A stretch of 64,000 nucleotides of DNA from Leptospira congkakensis (GTDB lineage: Bacteria > Spirochaetota > Leptospiria > Leptospirales > Leptospiraceae). A program made the translations under genes and the position numbers. A model generated the notes under the pieces. It worked only from the letters and a program-made list of their open reading frames with translations. It did no database searches and was not told the origin of the DNA. This document shows, in pieces, positions 47,917-57,044 of this stretch; the first letter of the stretch is position 1; every line of letters begins with the position of its first letter. The stretch spans positions 1 to 64,000 of the forward strand of contig NZ_RQGQ01000022.1 of assembly GCF_004770265.1 (NCBI RefSeq). Direction: 5' to 3'.

Positions 47917-48789
47917 TTAGTTTGCGGACCCGCCTGCTCCGATGAGTTTACCAGAAAGAAGGATACCATTGACCTCTGTCCCATTATTCACATGATAATG
48001 ATGACCCGTGTTAGTCGTTTTGGTTGTATTGTAATTCGTTGCCCCTGCCCAAGTGGTTGGCACAGCAGTACTGGAACCAGCATCCGTACACTTTGTGCTA
48101 CTATTTGCACCACCTAATGTAAATCCAGTTGTCAGACCTGTCGTTATCGCATTATGTTTTTTTCCAAAAATCAAATACCCATCTTGTGCGATCCCAACTA
48201 AGTTACTATCGTTATTGGAAATTTTTGGTGGTTCTACATGGTAATGGTAGGCACCAGTATTCGTAGGATGTCCTTGTGAGGAATCAAATGTATAATACTC
48301 AGTAGAAAGAGAGTCTCCAGGAGCTGCTTGGTCATTGTAGATGGCAATACCATTCGTAGAAACTCCAATCATACCAAAACTTGAAGTTGTTGCGGTTGTA
48401 TTTTGGTTATCCATAGGAACGGTTAAGGTATAATTTTGTGATTTGATTAAATTGGGATTTTTGGCATTTGCCTGGCCTGAGTTCACATACATAGTAGATT
48501 CGTAACCCGCACTAGACGAACCCCAATAAATACTTTTGTATGTTGGCAGTGAGTTAAACTTAAAAACATAGTTGGATCCACTAACAGACACCGTCACACA
48601 TGTGAAACTTGTCTGAATCCAATTAGGAACTCCCGCCCCAAAGGTTGTTGTACAAGTTCCCGTATAACTGGAGGAACTACTGAGAAGTCCAAGTAGTGCG
48701 AATGAAGTTAGGTCGGTTTCTTTTTTTTCACCGGCACAGTTCATAGAGAAAACAAAAACAAACGCTAAAGATAATGTTTTTTTAAACAT
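47917..48789 (-). CDS. YHYH-domain lipoprotein
   Basis: A protein of about 290 residues with signal sequence and lipobox SMNC. It carries the TNTGAYHYHVEPP motif and a later GHHYHVNNG, the hallmark YHYH pattern, which may bind metal through the histidines. I chose ATG 48789; ATG 48801 is four codons upstream. The gene sits next to SCO1 and MORN genes in the same direction, fitting a copper or metal theme, though this is inference. Confidence 0.8.
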   Translation of the reverse strand: MFKKTLSLAFVFVFSMNCAGEKKETDLTSFALLGLLSSSSSYTGTCTTTFGAGVPNWIQTSFTCVTVSVSGSNYVFKFNSLPTYKSIYWGSSSAGYESTMYVNSGQANAKNPNLIKSQNYTLTVPMDNQNTTATTSSFGMIGVSTNGIAIYNDQAAPGDSLSTEYYTFDSSQGHPTNTGAYHYHVEPPKISNNDSNLVGIAQDGYLIFGKKHNAITTGLTTGFTLGGANSSTKCTDAGSSTAVPTTWAGATNYNTTKTTNTGHHYHVNNGTEVNGILLSGKLIGAGGSAN

Positions 48790-48797
48790 AGGGAAAA

Positions 48798-48821
48798 ACA
48801 TACGAACAGAAATTCGTATGT
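48798..48821 (-). promoter_or_regulatory. Perfect inverted repeat over the YHYH start region
   Basis: ACATACGAA, spacer CAGAAA, TTCGTATGT: 9 bp arms. It covers the upstream ATG candidate (48801) and sits just before ATG 48789, so it could be an operator bound by a dimeric regulator. Confidence 0.5.
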
Positions 48822-48964
48822 AAAGTTTATTTTTGAATTGTTTAGGAATTTCGATAAAATCATTAGAAAACAATCTCGGATTTGCACTAAGGATTTATCC
48901 GCACAAAACTCCATTGCCACAATGCGCGTTTTGATAAAAACCTTTAGAATTCAGAAGTATGATT

Positions 48965-49438
48965 TTAGAGAATTATTTTTTTCTCAAAACAAATGGCCGT
49001 AGGATCTGATACCCATTTACCAAATGCGGGAATTTCTTTGAATCCAAAGTTTTTGTATAATGCAAGAGCTTCCGGTTGTGGTGCGCCCGCTCGGAGGATG
49101 ATAGAAGAATAACCGTCGATTTGGGCTTGTTTTTCTAATTCGCTTAACAAAGATTTAGCGATGCTATTCTTTCGAAACTTGGGAAATACATAAACTGCAT
49201 CCAACTCGCATTGTAAATCATTGAACTTTGTATAAGCGACTGATCCCATAACTTCACCTGTCGCGGAATGTTCAGCGATGAAAAACCTACCTTGGGGAGG
49301 TAAAAAATCTTGGAAATCCATTGGATTGGGTGCTTGGAAACCGTATCGATTTTGGATTTCCTCCCAGAGATGATCCGAACATTGTTTGGAGTTTGGATCT
49401 ATGGTTTCGACGACTCGAATGGTAAAATTTTGATTCAT
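48965..49438 (-). CDS. GNAT-family N-acetyltransferase
   Basis: A 157-residue acetyltransferase. The acetyl-CoA-binding part VYVFPKFRKNSIAKSLL matches the GNAT motif A region, followed by SIILRAGAPQPEALALYKN. The acceptor is unknown. The gene begins at ATG 49438. Confidence 0.85.
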   Translation of the reverse strand: MNQNFTIRVVETIDPNSKQCSDHLWEEIQNRYGFQAPNPMDFQDFLPPQGRFFIAEHSATGEVMGSVAYTKFNDLQCELDAVYVFPKFRKNSIAKSLLSELEKQAQIDGYSSIILRAGAPQPEALALYKNFGFKEIPAFGKWVSDPTAICFEKKIIL

Positions 49439-49526
49439 AAATGTAGAAAGATGAACGTTTAGAAATTTAAATTTGCAAATCCTATTTTTAGGTGGAGAGA
49501 AATTGGAAGGTGTTGTATAGGGAAGT

Positions 49527-49570
49527 CATTGGGTGGCGGGTGGTCACACCCCACCCAATTCAGGGCGGGG
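49527..49570 (+). repeat. GC-rich dispersed repeat, copy 3
   Basis: CATTGGGTGGCGGGTGG at 49527 through CAGGGCGGGG at 49570. Similarity to copy 1 extends about 18 nt further upstream to 49509. It lies between the GNAT start and the acyl-CoA dehydrogenase terminator. Confidence 0.75.
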
Positions 49571-49608
49571 ATACGTACATCCAATCCTGTACACCCCAGC
49601 AAACCCCA

Positions 49609-49645
49609 AAATAAAAAACCCCCTGACAATGCCAGAGGGTCCATT
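49609..49645 (-). terminator. Rho-independent terminator of the acyl-CoA dehydrogenase gene
   Basis: On the minus strand CCCTCTG, loop, CAGGGGG (7 bp with one G-T pair) is followed by six Ts. It ends the acyl-CoA dehydrogenase transcript. Confidence 0.8.
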
Positions 49646-49680
49646 TAAAAACAATTCAGTATTCTATTAGAATATTTGAA

Positions 49681-50847
49681 TTAGTCTTTTTTAGAAGCTG
49701 CTTCTTTGATTACGTAAGCTGCAATTTCGTTCTTTTGGATTTGAGTAGTTCCTTCGAAGATTGTGAGAATTTTGGAATCTCTCATCAACTTCTCAACAGG
49801 ATACTCTTTCGTGTATCCGTATCCACCAAAAATTTGAACTGCGTCAGTAGCACACTGAACCGCACATTCAGAAGCGTATGCTTTTGCAATCGCAGAGTAT
49901 TTTGGAAGGTTAGGATCGTTTGCATCAGAAAGACGAGCTGCTTTGTAAGTGATCTCTCTTGCAGTTTCTACTTTGATAGACATATCAGCTAACATGTGTT
50001 GCACTGCTTGGAAAGTTCCGATTTTAACTCCGAACTGTTCTCTCTCACGAGCATAACGAGCTGCGTGGTCAAGTGCTGCTTGCGCCACACCCACACCCAT
50101 AACCGCTACGAACGGACGAGAAGCATTCAAAGTTTGAAGAGCGTAAACGAAACCGAGGTTTTCTTTTCCTACAAGTGCGTCTTCACCTACTTCACAATCT
50201 TCAAAAATAACTTGGTGAGTGGAAGATGCTCTAATTCCGAGTTTGTCTTCTTTTTTACCAACAGTAAGACCTTTTGCGTTACGTGGAACGTAGAAACAAG
50301 AAACTCCACGTGTTCCGCGATTTTTATCAGTATAAGCAAATACAGTAAAGGCTTGTGCATCAGATGCACCAGTGATCCATTGTTTCGCCCCGTTGATGAT
50401 CCATTTGTCGCCTTTTTTCTCTGCACGAGTGGTCATACCAGGAACGTCAGAACCAGCACCTGGCTCAGACAAACAGAAAGAAACTCCGAACTTTCCGTCT
50501 GCAATTTCAGGAAGCCATTTTAATTTTTGTTCGTGAGTGGCACCTTTTAAAATTGGAAGGATTCCAAGACCAGTGTAAGCAAATCCGAGAGCGATTCCTA
50601 GGCATCCACGAGAAAGTTCCTCGATGGCTAAACACTGCTCGATCGCGCCAAGTCCCCATCCACCGTATTCTTCTGGAATGACAAGACCGTTAATTCCGAG
50701 TTCCGAACGCATTTTATTGATGAGTTCTGTTGGGTGTTGGTTTTTCTCATCCCAGTGCAATGCGACTTCATGTGGGATTTCTTTTTTTACGAAGTTACGA
50801 ACTAAATCTCTGATTTCAAGTTGTTGCTCTGTGAATTGGCTATACAT
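49681..50847 (-). CDS. Acyl-CoA dehydrogenase
   Basis: A 388-residue FAD enzyme of beta-oxidation, full length. The signatures FCLSEPGAGSDVPGM and GYGYTKEYPVEKLMRDSKI are present. The EGTTQIQKN region carries the catalytic-side Glu of many acyl-CoA dehydrogenases. Chain-length preference is unknown. It begins at ATG 50847 and is transcribed divergently from the hydrolase. Confidence 0.95.
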   Translation of the reverse strand: MYSQFTEQQLEIRDLVRNFVKKEIPHEVALHWDEKNQHPTELINKMRSELGINGLVIPEEYGGWGLGAIEQCLAIEELSRGCLGIALGFAYTGLGILPILKGATHEQKLKWLPEIADGKFGVSFCLSEPGAGSDVPGMTTRAEKKGDKWIINGAKQWITGASDAQAFTVFAYTDKNRGTRGVSCFYVPRNAKGLTVGKKEDKLGIRASSTHQVIFEDCEVGEDALVGKENLGFVYALQTLNASRPFVAVMGVGVAQAALDHAARYAREREQFGVKIGTFQAVQHMLADMSIKVETAREITYKAARLSDANDPNLPKYSAIAKAYASECAVQCATDAVQIFGGYGYTKEYPVEKLMRDSKILTIFEGTTQIQKNEIAAYVIKEAASKKD

Positions 50848-50966
50848 TCCGGGATGTTCCTTCTGAGAATGGGGTATTTACTACCTTTTTTCGTACGACC
50901 CTTCCTATGCCAAGGGTTTTTCTCTCTTTACAAGAAAGCAAATTCATTGTAAAATTTTCCATTTGT

Positions 50967-51980
50967 ATGGCTAAATCGTGTTCTTTATTCCACAACCTTC
51001 GACAGCTGTCTGCTGTTTTCCTAATCACTGTTTCCTTCGTCCTAATTACCTGTTCTGGCCGACCGAAATACGAACCCAAAGCAAATCTAAGTTATGCGAA
51101 CTTTGAAGTTTACTTCCAAGAGAAGTTAAACGAAAGCAAACAAAAGAATCACAGACCAGGTAACGAAGAACGTTATATCAGTTTTGGGAAAAAAACTCCC
51201 TTAGCTTTTTTATACATTCATGGATACGGTGCTTCCCGTGCAGAAGGAGAAGAGGTGATGGAAAAGTTGGCTAAAAAATTCAAGGCCAATACTTACCTAC
51301 TTCGTTTGCCAGGTCATGGAACCAACAAAGAAGACCAAAGGGATCAAAATTTTAACAACTACTTAGATGCATCGCGCGAAGCTTTGTATATGATGCAGTC
51401 ACAAGGAGATCGTGTGGTTGTGTTTGGAAGTTCCATGGGTGGTCTTCTTGCCACTTGGCTTGCGTCCGAGTACCCAGAAGAAGTAGATGGTTTGGTTTTA
51501 GCAAATCCATTTTACGCACCAGTGGATAGTAGTTTGAATTTATTCAACTATCCTGGTGGACTTACCTTCATCCATTTGCTCAAAGGAAAAGTAAGAGCAT
51601 CCGCGCATAATAACAATCCCAAGGTGTTGCCAGAAAGAAATAACTATTGGTATCCGGAGCAATACTTTGCAGCCCTTACTGGTGTGAATGATTTACGAAA
51701 TTATGCCGCTGTTCCTGATGTGTTTAGAAAAGTAACTTCTCCCGCATTACTTTTGTACTACTACAAAAGTGATAAAGAACAAGACCCAACAGCGAGTGTT
51801 CCTAAAATGTTAGAAGGGTATACCAATTTTGGTTTGGACAAAACGCCAAATCCTCTCAACAGGAAAGTGGCAGTCGAAAATGGAATGCACGTTCTGATGT
51901 CTAAGTGGATCATCACAGACAAAGCCTTTATCGAAGCACAAACAGAAAAATGGCTAACCGAACTTTCTAAGTCTAAGTAG
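50967..51980 (+). CDS. Alpha/beta-hydrolase lipoprotein
   Basis: A 337-residue lipoprotein hydrolase. Signal sequence with lipobox LITC at about residues 32-35, oxyanion region FLYIHGYGAS, nucleophile elbow VFGSSMGGLLATW and downstream histidine ENGMHVLM. It resembles carboxylesterase / monoacylglycerol-lipase-like enzymes. ATG 50967 is preferred over 50907 because the signal sequence then starts normally. Substrate unknown. Confidence 0.85.
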   Translation: MAKSCSLFHNLRQLSAVFLITVSFVLITCSGRPKYEPKANLSYANFEVYFQEKLNESKQKNHRPGNEERYISFGKKTPLAFLYIHGYGASRAEGEEVMEKLAKKFKANTYLLRLPGHGTNKEDQRDQNFNNYLDASREALYMMQSQGDRVVVFGSSMGGLLATWLASEYPEEVDGLVLANPFYAPVDSSLNLFNYPGGLTFIHLLKGKVRASAHNNNPKVLPERNNYWYPEQYFAALTGVNDLRNYAAVPDVFRKVTSPALLLYYYKSDKEQDPTASVPKMLEGYTNFGLDKTPNPLNRKVAVENGMHVLMSKWIITDKAFIEAQTEKWLTELSKSK

Positions 51981-52033
51981 AAACAGTCTATAAAAGGACG
52001 GTAGGTCAAAACTACCAAAGGAGATTTGATTCC

Positions 52034-52738
52034 ATGAAAGAATCCAAGGAACGCATTGCACTTGTCACAGGGGCCAACCGAGGGATTGGAAAACAAGTCT
52101 CCATCGATCTGGCAAAACAAGGAATCTATGTTCTCATAGGTTCCCGAAATCCTGGAGAAGCAGAAGATACACTTGCCGCTGTTCAGGCCGTTGGCAAAGG
52201 GGAAATCCTTTCCCTTGATGTTTCCAAGGAACAAAGTATCAGTGAAGCACTCGATACCATCACAGGGAGTTTTGGGAAATTAGACATCCTTGTAAACAAT
52301 GCGGGGATTTTTGCTGACCCCGGTTCTTTCTTTGATACCACAAGTGAAGACCTACATAGAACCCTTCTTGTGAATCTTTACGGCCCACTCCGAATGATTC
52401 AAGTATTTCTACCGATGATGATCCAAAATAACTTCGGTCGCATTGTGAATGTTAGCTCAGGTATGGGACAACTATCAGAAATGGGCGGTGGGTATCCAGC
52501 CTACCGCATTTCAAAAACTGCGATCAACTCGCTCACGGCTCTTTCTAGTGTGGAAGCAGTGGGAAAAAATATCAAAATCAATTCGGTATGCCCTGGTTGG
52601 GTGAAAACGGATATGGGCGGTGCCAGTGCCACAAGGCCTGTGGAAAAAGGTGCGGAAACCATCGTTTGGGCAGCAACGTTACCGGATAGTGGGCCAACCG
52701 GAAAATTCTTTCGGGATAAAAAAGAGATTAGTTGGTAG
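52034..52738 (+). CDS. Short-chain dehydrogenase/reductase
   Basis: A 234-residue classical SDR: cofactor motif VTGANRGIGKQ, NNAGIF, catalytic Ser in VNVSSGMGQ and YPAYRISKTA. NAD(P)-dependent oxidoreductase of unknown substrate. AAAGGAGATTT precedes ATG 52034. The A+T-rich nuclease island starts about 125 nt later. Confidence 0.92.
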   Translation: MKESKERIALVTGANRGIGKQVSIDLAKQGIYVLIGSRNPGEAEDTLAAVQAVGKGEILSLDVSKEQSISEALDTITGSFGKLDILVNNAGIFADPGSFFDTTSEDLHRTLLVNLYGPLRMIQVFLPMMIQNNFGRIVNVSSGMGQLSEMGGGYPAYRISKTAINSLTALSSVEAVGKNIKINSVCPGWVKTDMGGASATRPVEKGAETIVWAATLPDSGPTGKFFRDKKEISW

Positions 52739-52865
52739 ATATGCAAAACAGATTTTGTTAATCGTTTGAACAAGCATAGGGTTACTAAATGAATGATCAG
52801 TAACTTGAGTAATATTGGAAATATCAACAACTAGCTACATTTATCAAAAGGATTTCATATTTTAA
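52739..52865 (+). other. A+T-rich gap before the nuclease-NACHT island
   Basis: No gene is evident. The base composition becomes more A+T-rich here and stays so to about 56000. An 8 nt sequence TAATCGTT at 52759-52766 recurs at 56033-56040 beyond the far end of the island, too short to call an insertion repeat. Confidence 0.4.
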
Positions 52866-53282
52866 ATGAAAATTTTAACAGAAGATCTAATAAAAAAAGA
52901 GCTAGCAAATAGCAAGCCACCGTTTGCCTATAAAGATATAAAGGATTATCCGATTAATGACCTAGATCATCGAGTTTTTGAAATCTTCATATATACTCTT
53001 TTTGAAAGTGTAATAAAATATCCAGATAAAAATAAGCTGAGTCATATCAAAAGTAATTTTGATAAAGTCCACTTATGCAGAGGTATTAAAGATGGCGGAA
53101 GAGATATCATTCTTTCAAGTGTTGGAAAAAACAATGGTGTTGTTCAATGCAAGAGATACAATTCACCTATTGATAAATCACTTGCTGCAAAAGAAATTAT
53201 TAAATTCTGTTTAAACTCCTTATTCAATAAAGAATTTATTGAAGAAAAAAAATTTGATTATTATCTTGTGACTGCTAGTTAA
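52866..53282 (+). CDS. Mrr-like nuclease domain, ends at an in-frame TAA
   Basis: A 138-residue restriction-endonuclease-like domain. DGGRDIIL followed by VVQCKRY fits the catalytic D...QxK core of Mrr/PD-(D/E)xK nucleases. It stops at TAA 53280-53282. The same frame stays open after the stop and continues without a break into the NACHT protein (53478-53282 spans whole codons), e.g. FTESAKTLLSDFNARIF directly after it. The domain boundary reads LVTAS-stop-FTESAK, typical of one continuous fold. So this is probably the N-terminal part of one protein cut by a point mutation, or a stop that is read through. Confidence 0.75.
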   Translation: MKILTEDLIKKELANSKPPFAYKDIKDYPINDLDHRVFEIFIYTLFESVIKYPDKNKLSHIKSNFDKVHLCRGIKDGGRDIILSSVGKNNGVVQCKRYNSPIDKSLAAKEIIKFCLNSLFNKEFIEEKKFDYYLVTAS

Positions 53283-53477
53283 TTTACAGAATCTGCAAAA
53301 ACTTTACTTTCCGATTTCAATGCTCGAATTTTCGAAGATAAAGATGAATTAGATAAATGGATTCTCCAAATACTCAATGGAAATCCCACAATAAAAAGCC
53401 AATATAATGAAGCAGTCGATCGAACTAAATTAGAGGATACGCTTATCAATATAAGAATTTCTTATATTTATAATACA

Positions 53478-55964
53478 ATGTTAAACCAATATATTATATT
53501 TTATGAAGAAATTATCATTCCGCTTTTCTTTCAGGTTAAAGTGTTAGTGGTTCAAAACGAGAGAGAGATTAAAGAGAAAATCGATAGAACGTCATTAATT
53601 TTACTCTACTTAGAACATTTAGAGTTAGAATTAGGAAGCATATATTTCGATGGATTGCCTTCAGACAATGAGATGCATACCAAAGTAAACATTGAAAATT
53701 TGTATGTTCAACTCAGATTTATTTTTTGGAAAAAAGACCAAAAATATCCAGAATTCAAAGCAGAAAGAAAAGCTCTATTAGAGTCCCATAACAAAAAGAC
53801 ATATATAGATATGGATATGGATATGGATTTCTATCCACTTCCATTTTTCAACAACTTGCATGATGAGGAAATTCTTAACTTATCTTATAATTCTGTAATC
53901 TTGGGTATGCCGGGAAGCGGAAAGTCTATGTTTTTGAAAAATATAGCAATAAATCACGCAAAAAACTTCAGAGAATCTATACATAATTCGAATAATAACA
54001 CTTTATTTCTACCACTTCTGATTAGATGTAGAGATTTTGATTTTCTAAACTTAGAAAATTTCACTAAATTACTATATTCCACTTTTACTCGTTCAGAAAA
54101 ATTACTTGGCTATGAAAAGGAATTCAAATCACTGATTGATGATTATATTTCAGAAGGCAAGCTTTTGATTCTTGTAGATGGCCTAGATGAAATTTCTGAA
54201 CCAGGCATTAGAACTAGATTTATAAATAAGCTCAGACAATTTATGGATGCTTATCCTAAAATAAAGTTCTTGATTACATCACGAGAAACAGGCTACAGAA
54301 TTATAGCCTCTTCATTAGTAAATCATTGTTACCATTTTGAAATAGCAGATTTTGATGATTTTCATATAGAATCACTAGTATCTAAATGGTATAGCATTAT
54401 CTATGGAACCTCTGCCGAAAGAGCTAACGAAGCAATTGCACTTGCAAAGTCTATTAGTGATTATGATCGAATAACAAAAATTGCTAAAAATCCTTTATTA
54501 CTAACAACCTTGCTTTTAGTTAAAAGATGGGTTGGTCAACTTCCGACCAAAAGATCAACCCTCTATGACAAAGCAATTGAAGTTCTACTAATGACTTGGA
54601 ACATAGAATCATACCAAATATTAGATAAAGATCAAGTTCTCCCTCAATTAAGTTATTTAGCATATTATATGATGGAAAGTGGAGAGGCTAGAATTGCATT
54701 AAATAAATTAAGAAAAATTTTACAAGAGTCTAGAGATGCTTTTCCAGAAATTGAATACACTATTTCCGTAAACGACTTCGTAGAAAAAATTGAAATGAGG
54801 TCAAGTCTATTGGTAATGGCCGGATTCGATTACTCTAACGGGCTCAGTGAAGCAATTTATGAATTTAGACATTTAACATTTCAGGAATTTCTGGCTGCAT
54901 ATGCGATCAAAGAAGGATTTTTACCACAAAATTTAAGTTTAGAGAAAGAAAATATTATTGAAAAATTTTTATTTCAAGAATCATGGAAAGAAACAATCCT
55001 ATTGTATAACGTTCTATCAGGCAGAGAAAGCAAAAAAGTAATAAATTTAATTTTAGAGAATATTAGTTATAACTTAAACAACGAAGAAAAAATTCAACCT
55101 CTCCTGGATTTGCTATTTAATTCCTTAATCGATGAAATACTTATAAGCAAAGATTTAGTTGAAGACTGTATTGATTATTTATTTAAATACTACAATTTAT
55201 CAATTGGAACCAAAATCTCCAAGCTACTCTTAATAAACAAATACAAGGATATCTTTGATACTTGTTTTTTGAAGCACCTGCAGAGTGATAACGATTATTC
55301 ACGCCTTCTGATTTCAATTTTTTCCGAAAATTTCAATGATCTATGCATCAATAAAATATTTCTATTCGAATGGATTACCTTTATTCTAAATGCGCTAAAA
55401 ACTAATGACGAAAAAATAAACAAAACTTTTTCATTAGCGATGTATGATATCTTTTATGCTTTGTCTATGAGTAAATTCAGCGAAAACCTGAAAGAAAAAA
55501 TAATTGGTGAGTTTTTTACTCAATCTCTGGAGTTAATTAAAAATAATATCATTAATGACAGACAACTTAATCAATCGCTAAAAACACTAAAATTTTTGAC
55601 GAGACTCATGATTGAAGCAGAGCTCAAGATGGAATATGACGAGATCTTGAAAATTATTTATGCAAAATTAGAACACATAAGAGACTCAAAGAATGAATTA
55701 TTCATGCTTTATATTAGAACAATTGCAATTCTTCCATTTTCAAATAATTTTAGGATTGAAAAACCTATACAAGAATTGCTCATATTTTCAAAGGAAAACT
55801 TAAATTCCGACGATAATTATGTTTCTAGATTTAGTAAGTTATATTTATTTCTCAGAAATGAGATGAATTCAACAGTGATTATTTCTAATAAAATGTATCA
55901 CTTTCCAGAAGAAGCAATATTTGAAAAAATTTATGAAAATATTAGTATCGATAACACCCGCTAA
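53478..55964 (+). CDS. NACHT-family NTPase, in frame with the upstream nuclease
   Basis: An 828-residue STAND/NACHT ATPase. Walker A GMPGSGKS is at about residue 143, Walker B LLILVDGLDEIS at about 229, then KFLITSRETGYR. The last 400 residues are helical, without a recognised sensor domain. The first ATG is 53478; no ribosome-binding site is seen before it, so independent translation is doubtful. Nuclease-NACHT fusions are typical bacterial anti-phage proteins (as in NLR-like defence systems). A (GATATG)3 hexamer repeat at 53808-53828 encodes DMDMD. The gene is more A+T-rich than its neighbours, suggesting transfer. Function is by analogy. Confidence 0.8.
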   Translation: MLNQYIIFYEEIIIPLFFQVKVLVVQNEREIKEKIDRTSLILLYLEHLELELGSIYFDGLPSDNEMHTKVNIENLYVQLRFIFWKKDQKYPEFKAERKALLESHNKKTYIDMDMDMDFYPLPFFNNLHDEEILNLSYNSVILGMPGSGKSMFLKNIAINHAKNFRESIHNSNNNTLFLPLLIRCRDFDFLNLENFTKLLYSTFTRSEKLLGYEKEFKSLIDDYISEGKLLILVDGLDEISEPGIRTRFINKLRQFMDAYPKIKFLITSRETGYRIIASSLVNHCYHFEIADFDDFHIESLVSKWYSIIYGTSAERANEAIALAKSISDYDRITKIAKNPLLLTTLLLVKRWVGQLPTKRSTLYDKAIEVLLMTWNIESYQILDKDQVLPQLSYLAYYMMESGEARIALNKLRKILQESRDAFPEIEYTISVNDFVEKIEMRSSLLVMAGFDYSNGLSEAIYEFRHLTFQEFLAAYAIKEGFLPQNLSLEKENIIEKFLFQESWKETILLYNVLSGRESKKVINLILENISYNLNNEEKIQPLLDLLFNSLIDEILISKDLVEDCIDYLFKYYNLSIGTKISKLLLINKYKDIFDTCFLKHLQSDNDYSRLLISIFSENFNDLCINKIFLFEWITFILNALKTNDEKINKTFSLAMYDIFYALSMSKFSENLKEKIIGEFFTQSLELIKNNIINDRQLNQSLKTLKFLTRLMIEAELKMEYDEILKIIYAKLEHIRDSKNELFMLYIRTIAILPFSNNFRIEKPIQELLIFSKENLNSDDNYVSRFSKLYLFLRNEMNSTVIISNKMYHFPEEAIFEKIYENISIDNTR

Positions 55965-56062
55965 CTAATTCATTTTGGAATTACTCTTGATCCATTACCC
56001 TTTTAGAACTCATAACAAGAGAACGTTTTTTCTAATCGTTACAGGTTATGCAACATTCTGAA

Positions 56063-56082
56063 CCTCGGAAATAAAACCGAGG
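56063..56082 (+). terminator. Hairpin after the NACHT gene
   Basis: CCTCGG (56063-56068) and CCGAGG (56077-56082), perfect 6 bp stem, no T tract. It lies in the gap before the converging SRPBCC gene. Confidence 0.4.
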
Positions 56083-56126
56083 CAAATCAAAATCGCTCAC
56101 TACTATCGAATTGTTTCCATCTCCGA

Positions 56127-56639
56127 TCAAATCTCAGCCAACAATTTATCCAACTCCATATAACATTCCGCCATTCCATCTGCGGCACCCGATTCCACCA
56201 TCATCTTACACATTTCCGCTGAAGCATATCGACAGAGGTGTCTCATCAGTGTTCGTTTGCCTTCCGTAATAAAGGTACGTGATTCGAATGTGGCATTTGG
56301 ATCTTCGGGAGCCTTAGGGTCGAAGGTTGCCATATCCATAATATAATTTTCGGTATTGGCTAAAGTTTCAGGAACAACCACTTCTCGAAAAGTTCCGTAT
56401 ACACCAGATTTATTTCCATTTTGATCCGCATAGAGATACAAGTATTTACCACCGACTTTCAAATCTTGTTCGCAAGTATCAAGAACCATACCTTCTGGAC
56501 CAATTAGCCACTTTTTCATTAACTCAGGTTTGGTATGACAGTCAAAAACCAATTCTCTTGGTGCGTCGAAGTATCTTGTAAATACAACTTCTGTTTCACC
56601 TCGACGTTCTAACTTAACTTCATTTTTGTTTGTTGTCAT
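56127..56639 (-). CDS. SRPBCC/AHSA1-family protein
   Basis: A 170-residue START-like ligand-binding protein: RYFDAPRELVFDCHT and PELMKKWLIGPEG are typical of AHSA1. Such genes are commonly paired with ArsR regulators, as here. Its start overlaps the regulator's end by 20 nt. It probably binds a hydrophobic small molecule. Role unknown. Confidence 0.85.
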   Translation of the reverse strand: MTTNKNEVKLERRGETEVVFTRYFDAPRELVFDCHTKPELMKKWLIGPEGMVLDTCEQDLKVGGKYLYLYADQNGNKSGVYGTFREVVVPETLANTENYIMDMATFDPKAPEDPNATFESRTFITEGKRTLMRHLCRYASAEMCKMMVESGAADGMAECYMELDKLLAEI

Positions 56640-56979
56640 TTTTTTTCTCTCCCTTGGTTTGTATTGTTTGTAATTCTAAAAGTAGTCCATCTAACACTTG
56701 ATATCGTTTTTCCCACATTTGCCGATATTTTTCGATCCAGTCGATTGCCGTTTTAAGTGGTGCTGTTTCCAGTCTACGTGGCCTCTCTTGGGCTCGGATG
56801 GTAGTAGAAACAAGTCCAGCCTCTTCCAAAACTTTGAGGTGTTTGGAAATAGCAGGTTGGCTCATACGAAACGGTTTGGCAAGTTCCATAACGGTTAAAT
56901 CACCTTTCGCAAGGCGCATAAGGATGGCCCTACGAGTGGGGTCAGCAAGGGCAGAAAAAGTAGCGTCAAGTGTTTGCAT
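56620..56979 (-). CDS. ArsR-family regulator paired with the SRPBCC gene
   Basis: A winged-helix repressor of about 119 residues: FSALADPTRRAILMRLAKGD and QPAISKHLKVLEEAGLV. ATG 56979 is chosen because the earlier part of the longer frame does not look like this family. There are no metal-binding cysteines like those of ArsR, so it may sense another signal. Its last codons overlap the SRPBCC start by 20 nt. Confidence 0.88.
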   Translation of the reverse strand: MQTLDATFSALADPTRRAILMRLAKGDLTVMELAKPFRMSQPAISKHLKVLEEAGLVSTTIRAQERPRRLETAPLKTAIDWIEKYRQMWEKRYQVLDGLLLELQTIQTKGEKKNDNKQK

Positions 56980-57044
56980 AACTAATTGGTTATATAAATA
57001 TTTAGATATATAATATAGGAATGTCAAATCTATTTTGAAAAGAA

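Noticed and set aside
49996..50523. 175-codon plus-strand frame inside the acyl-CoA dehydrogenase gene
   Set aside because: It is the antisense shadow of a highly conserved enzyme gene, with no ribosome-binding site and no family.
53808..53828. (GATATG)3 repeat as a phase-variation tract
   Set aside because: The unit is six bases, so slippage keeps the reading frame and only changes the DM repeat number.
52759..56040. TAATCGTT at both ends of the nuclease-NACHT island as an insertion-site repeat
   Set aside because: Eight bases is short in A+T-rich DNA, and the flanks show no other similarity.
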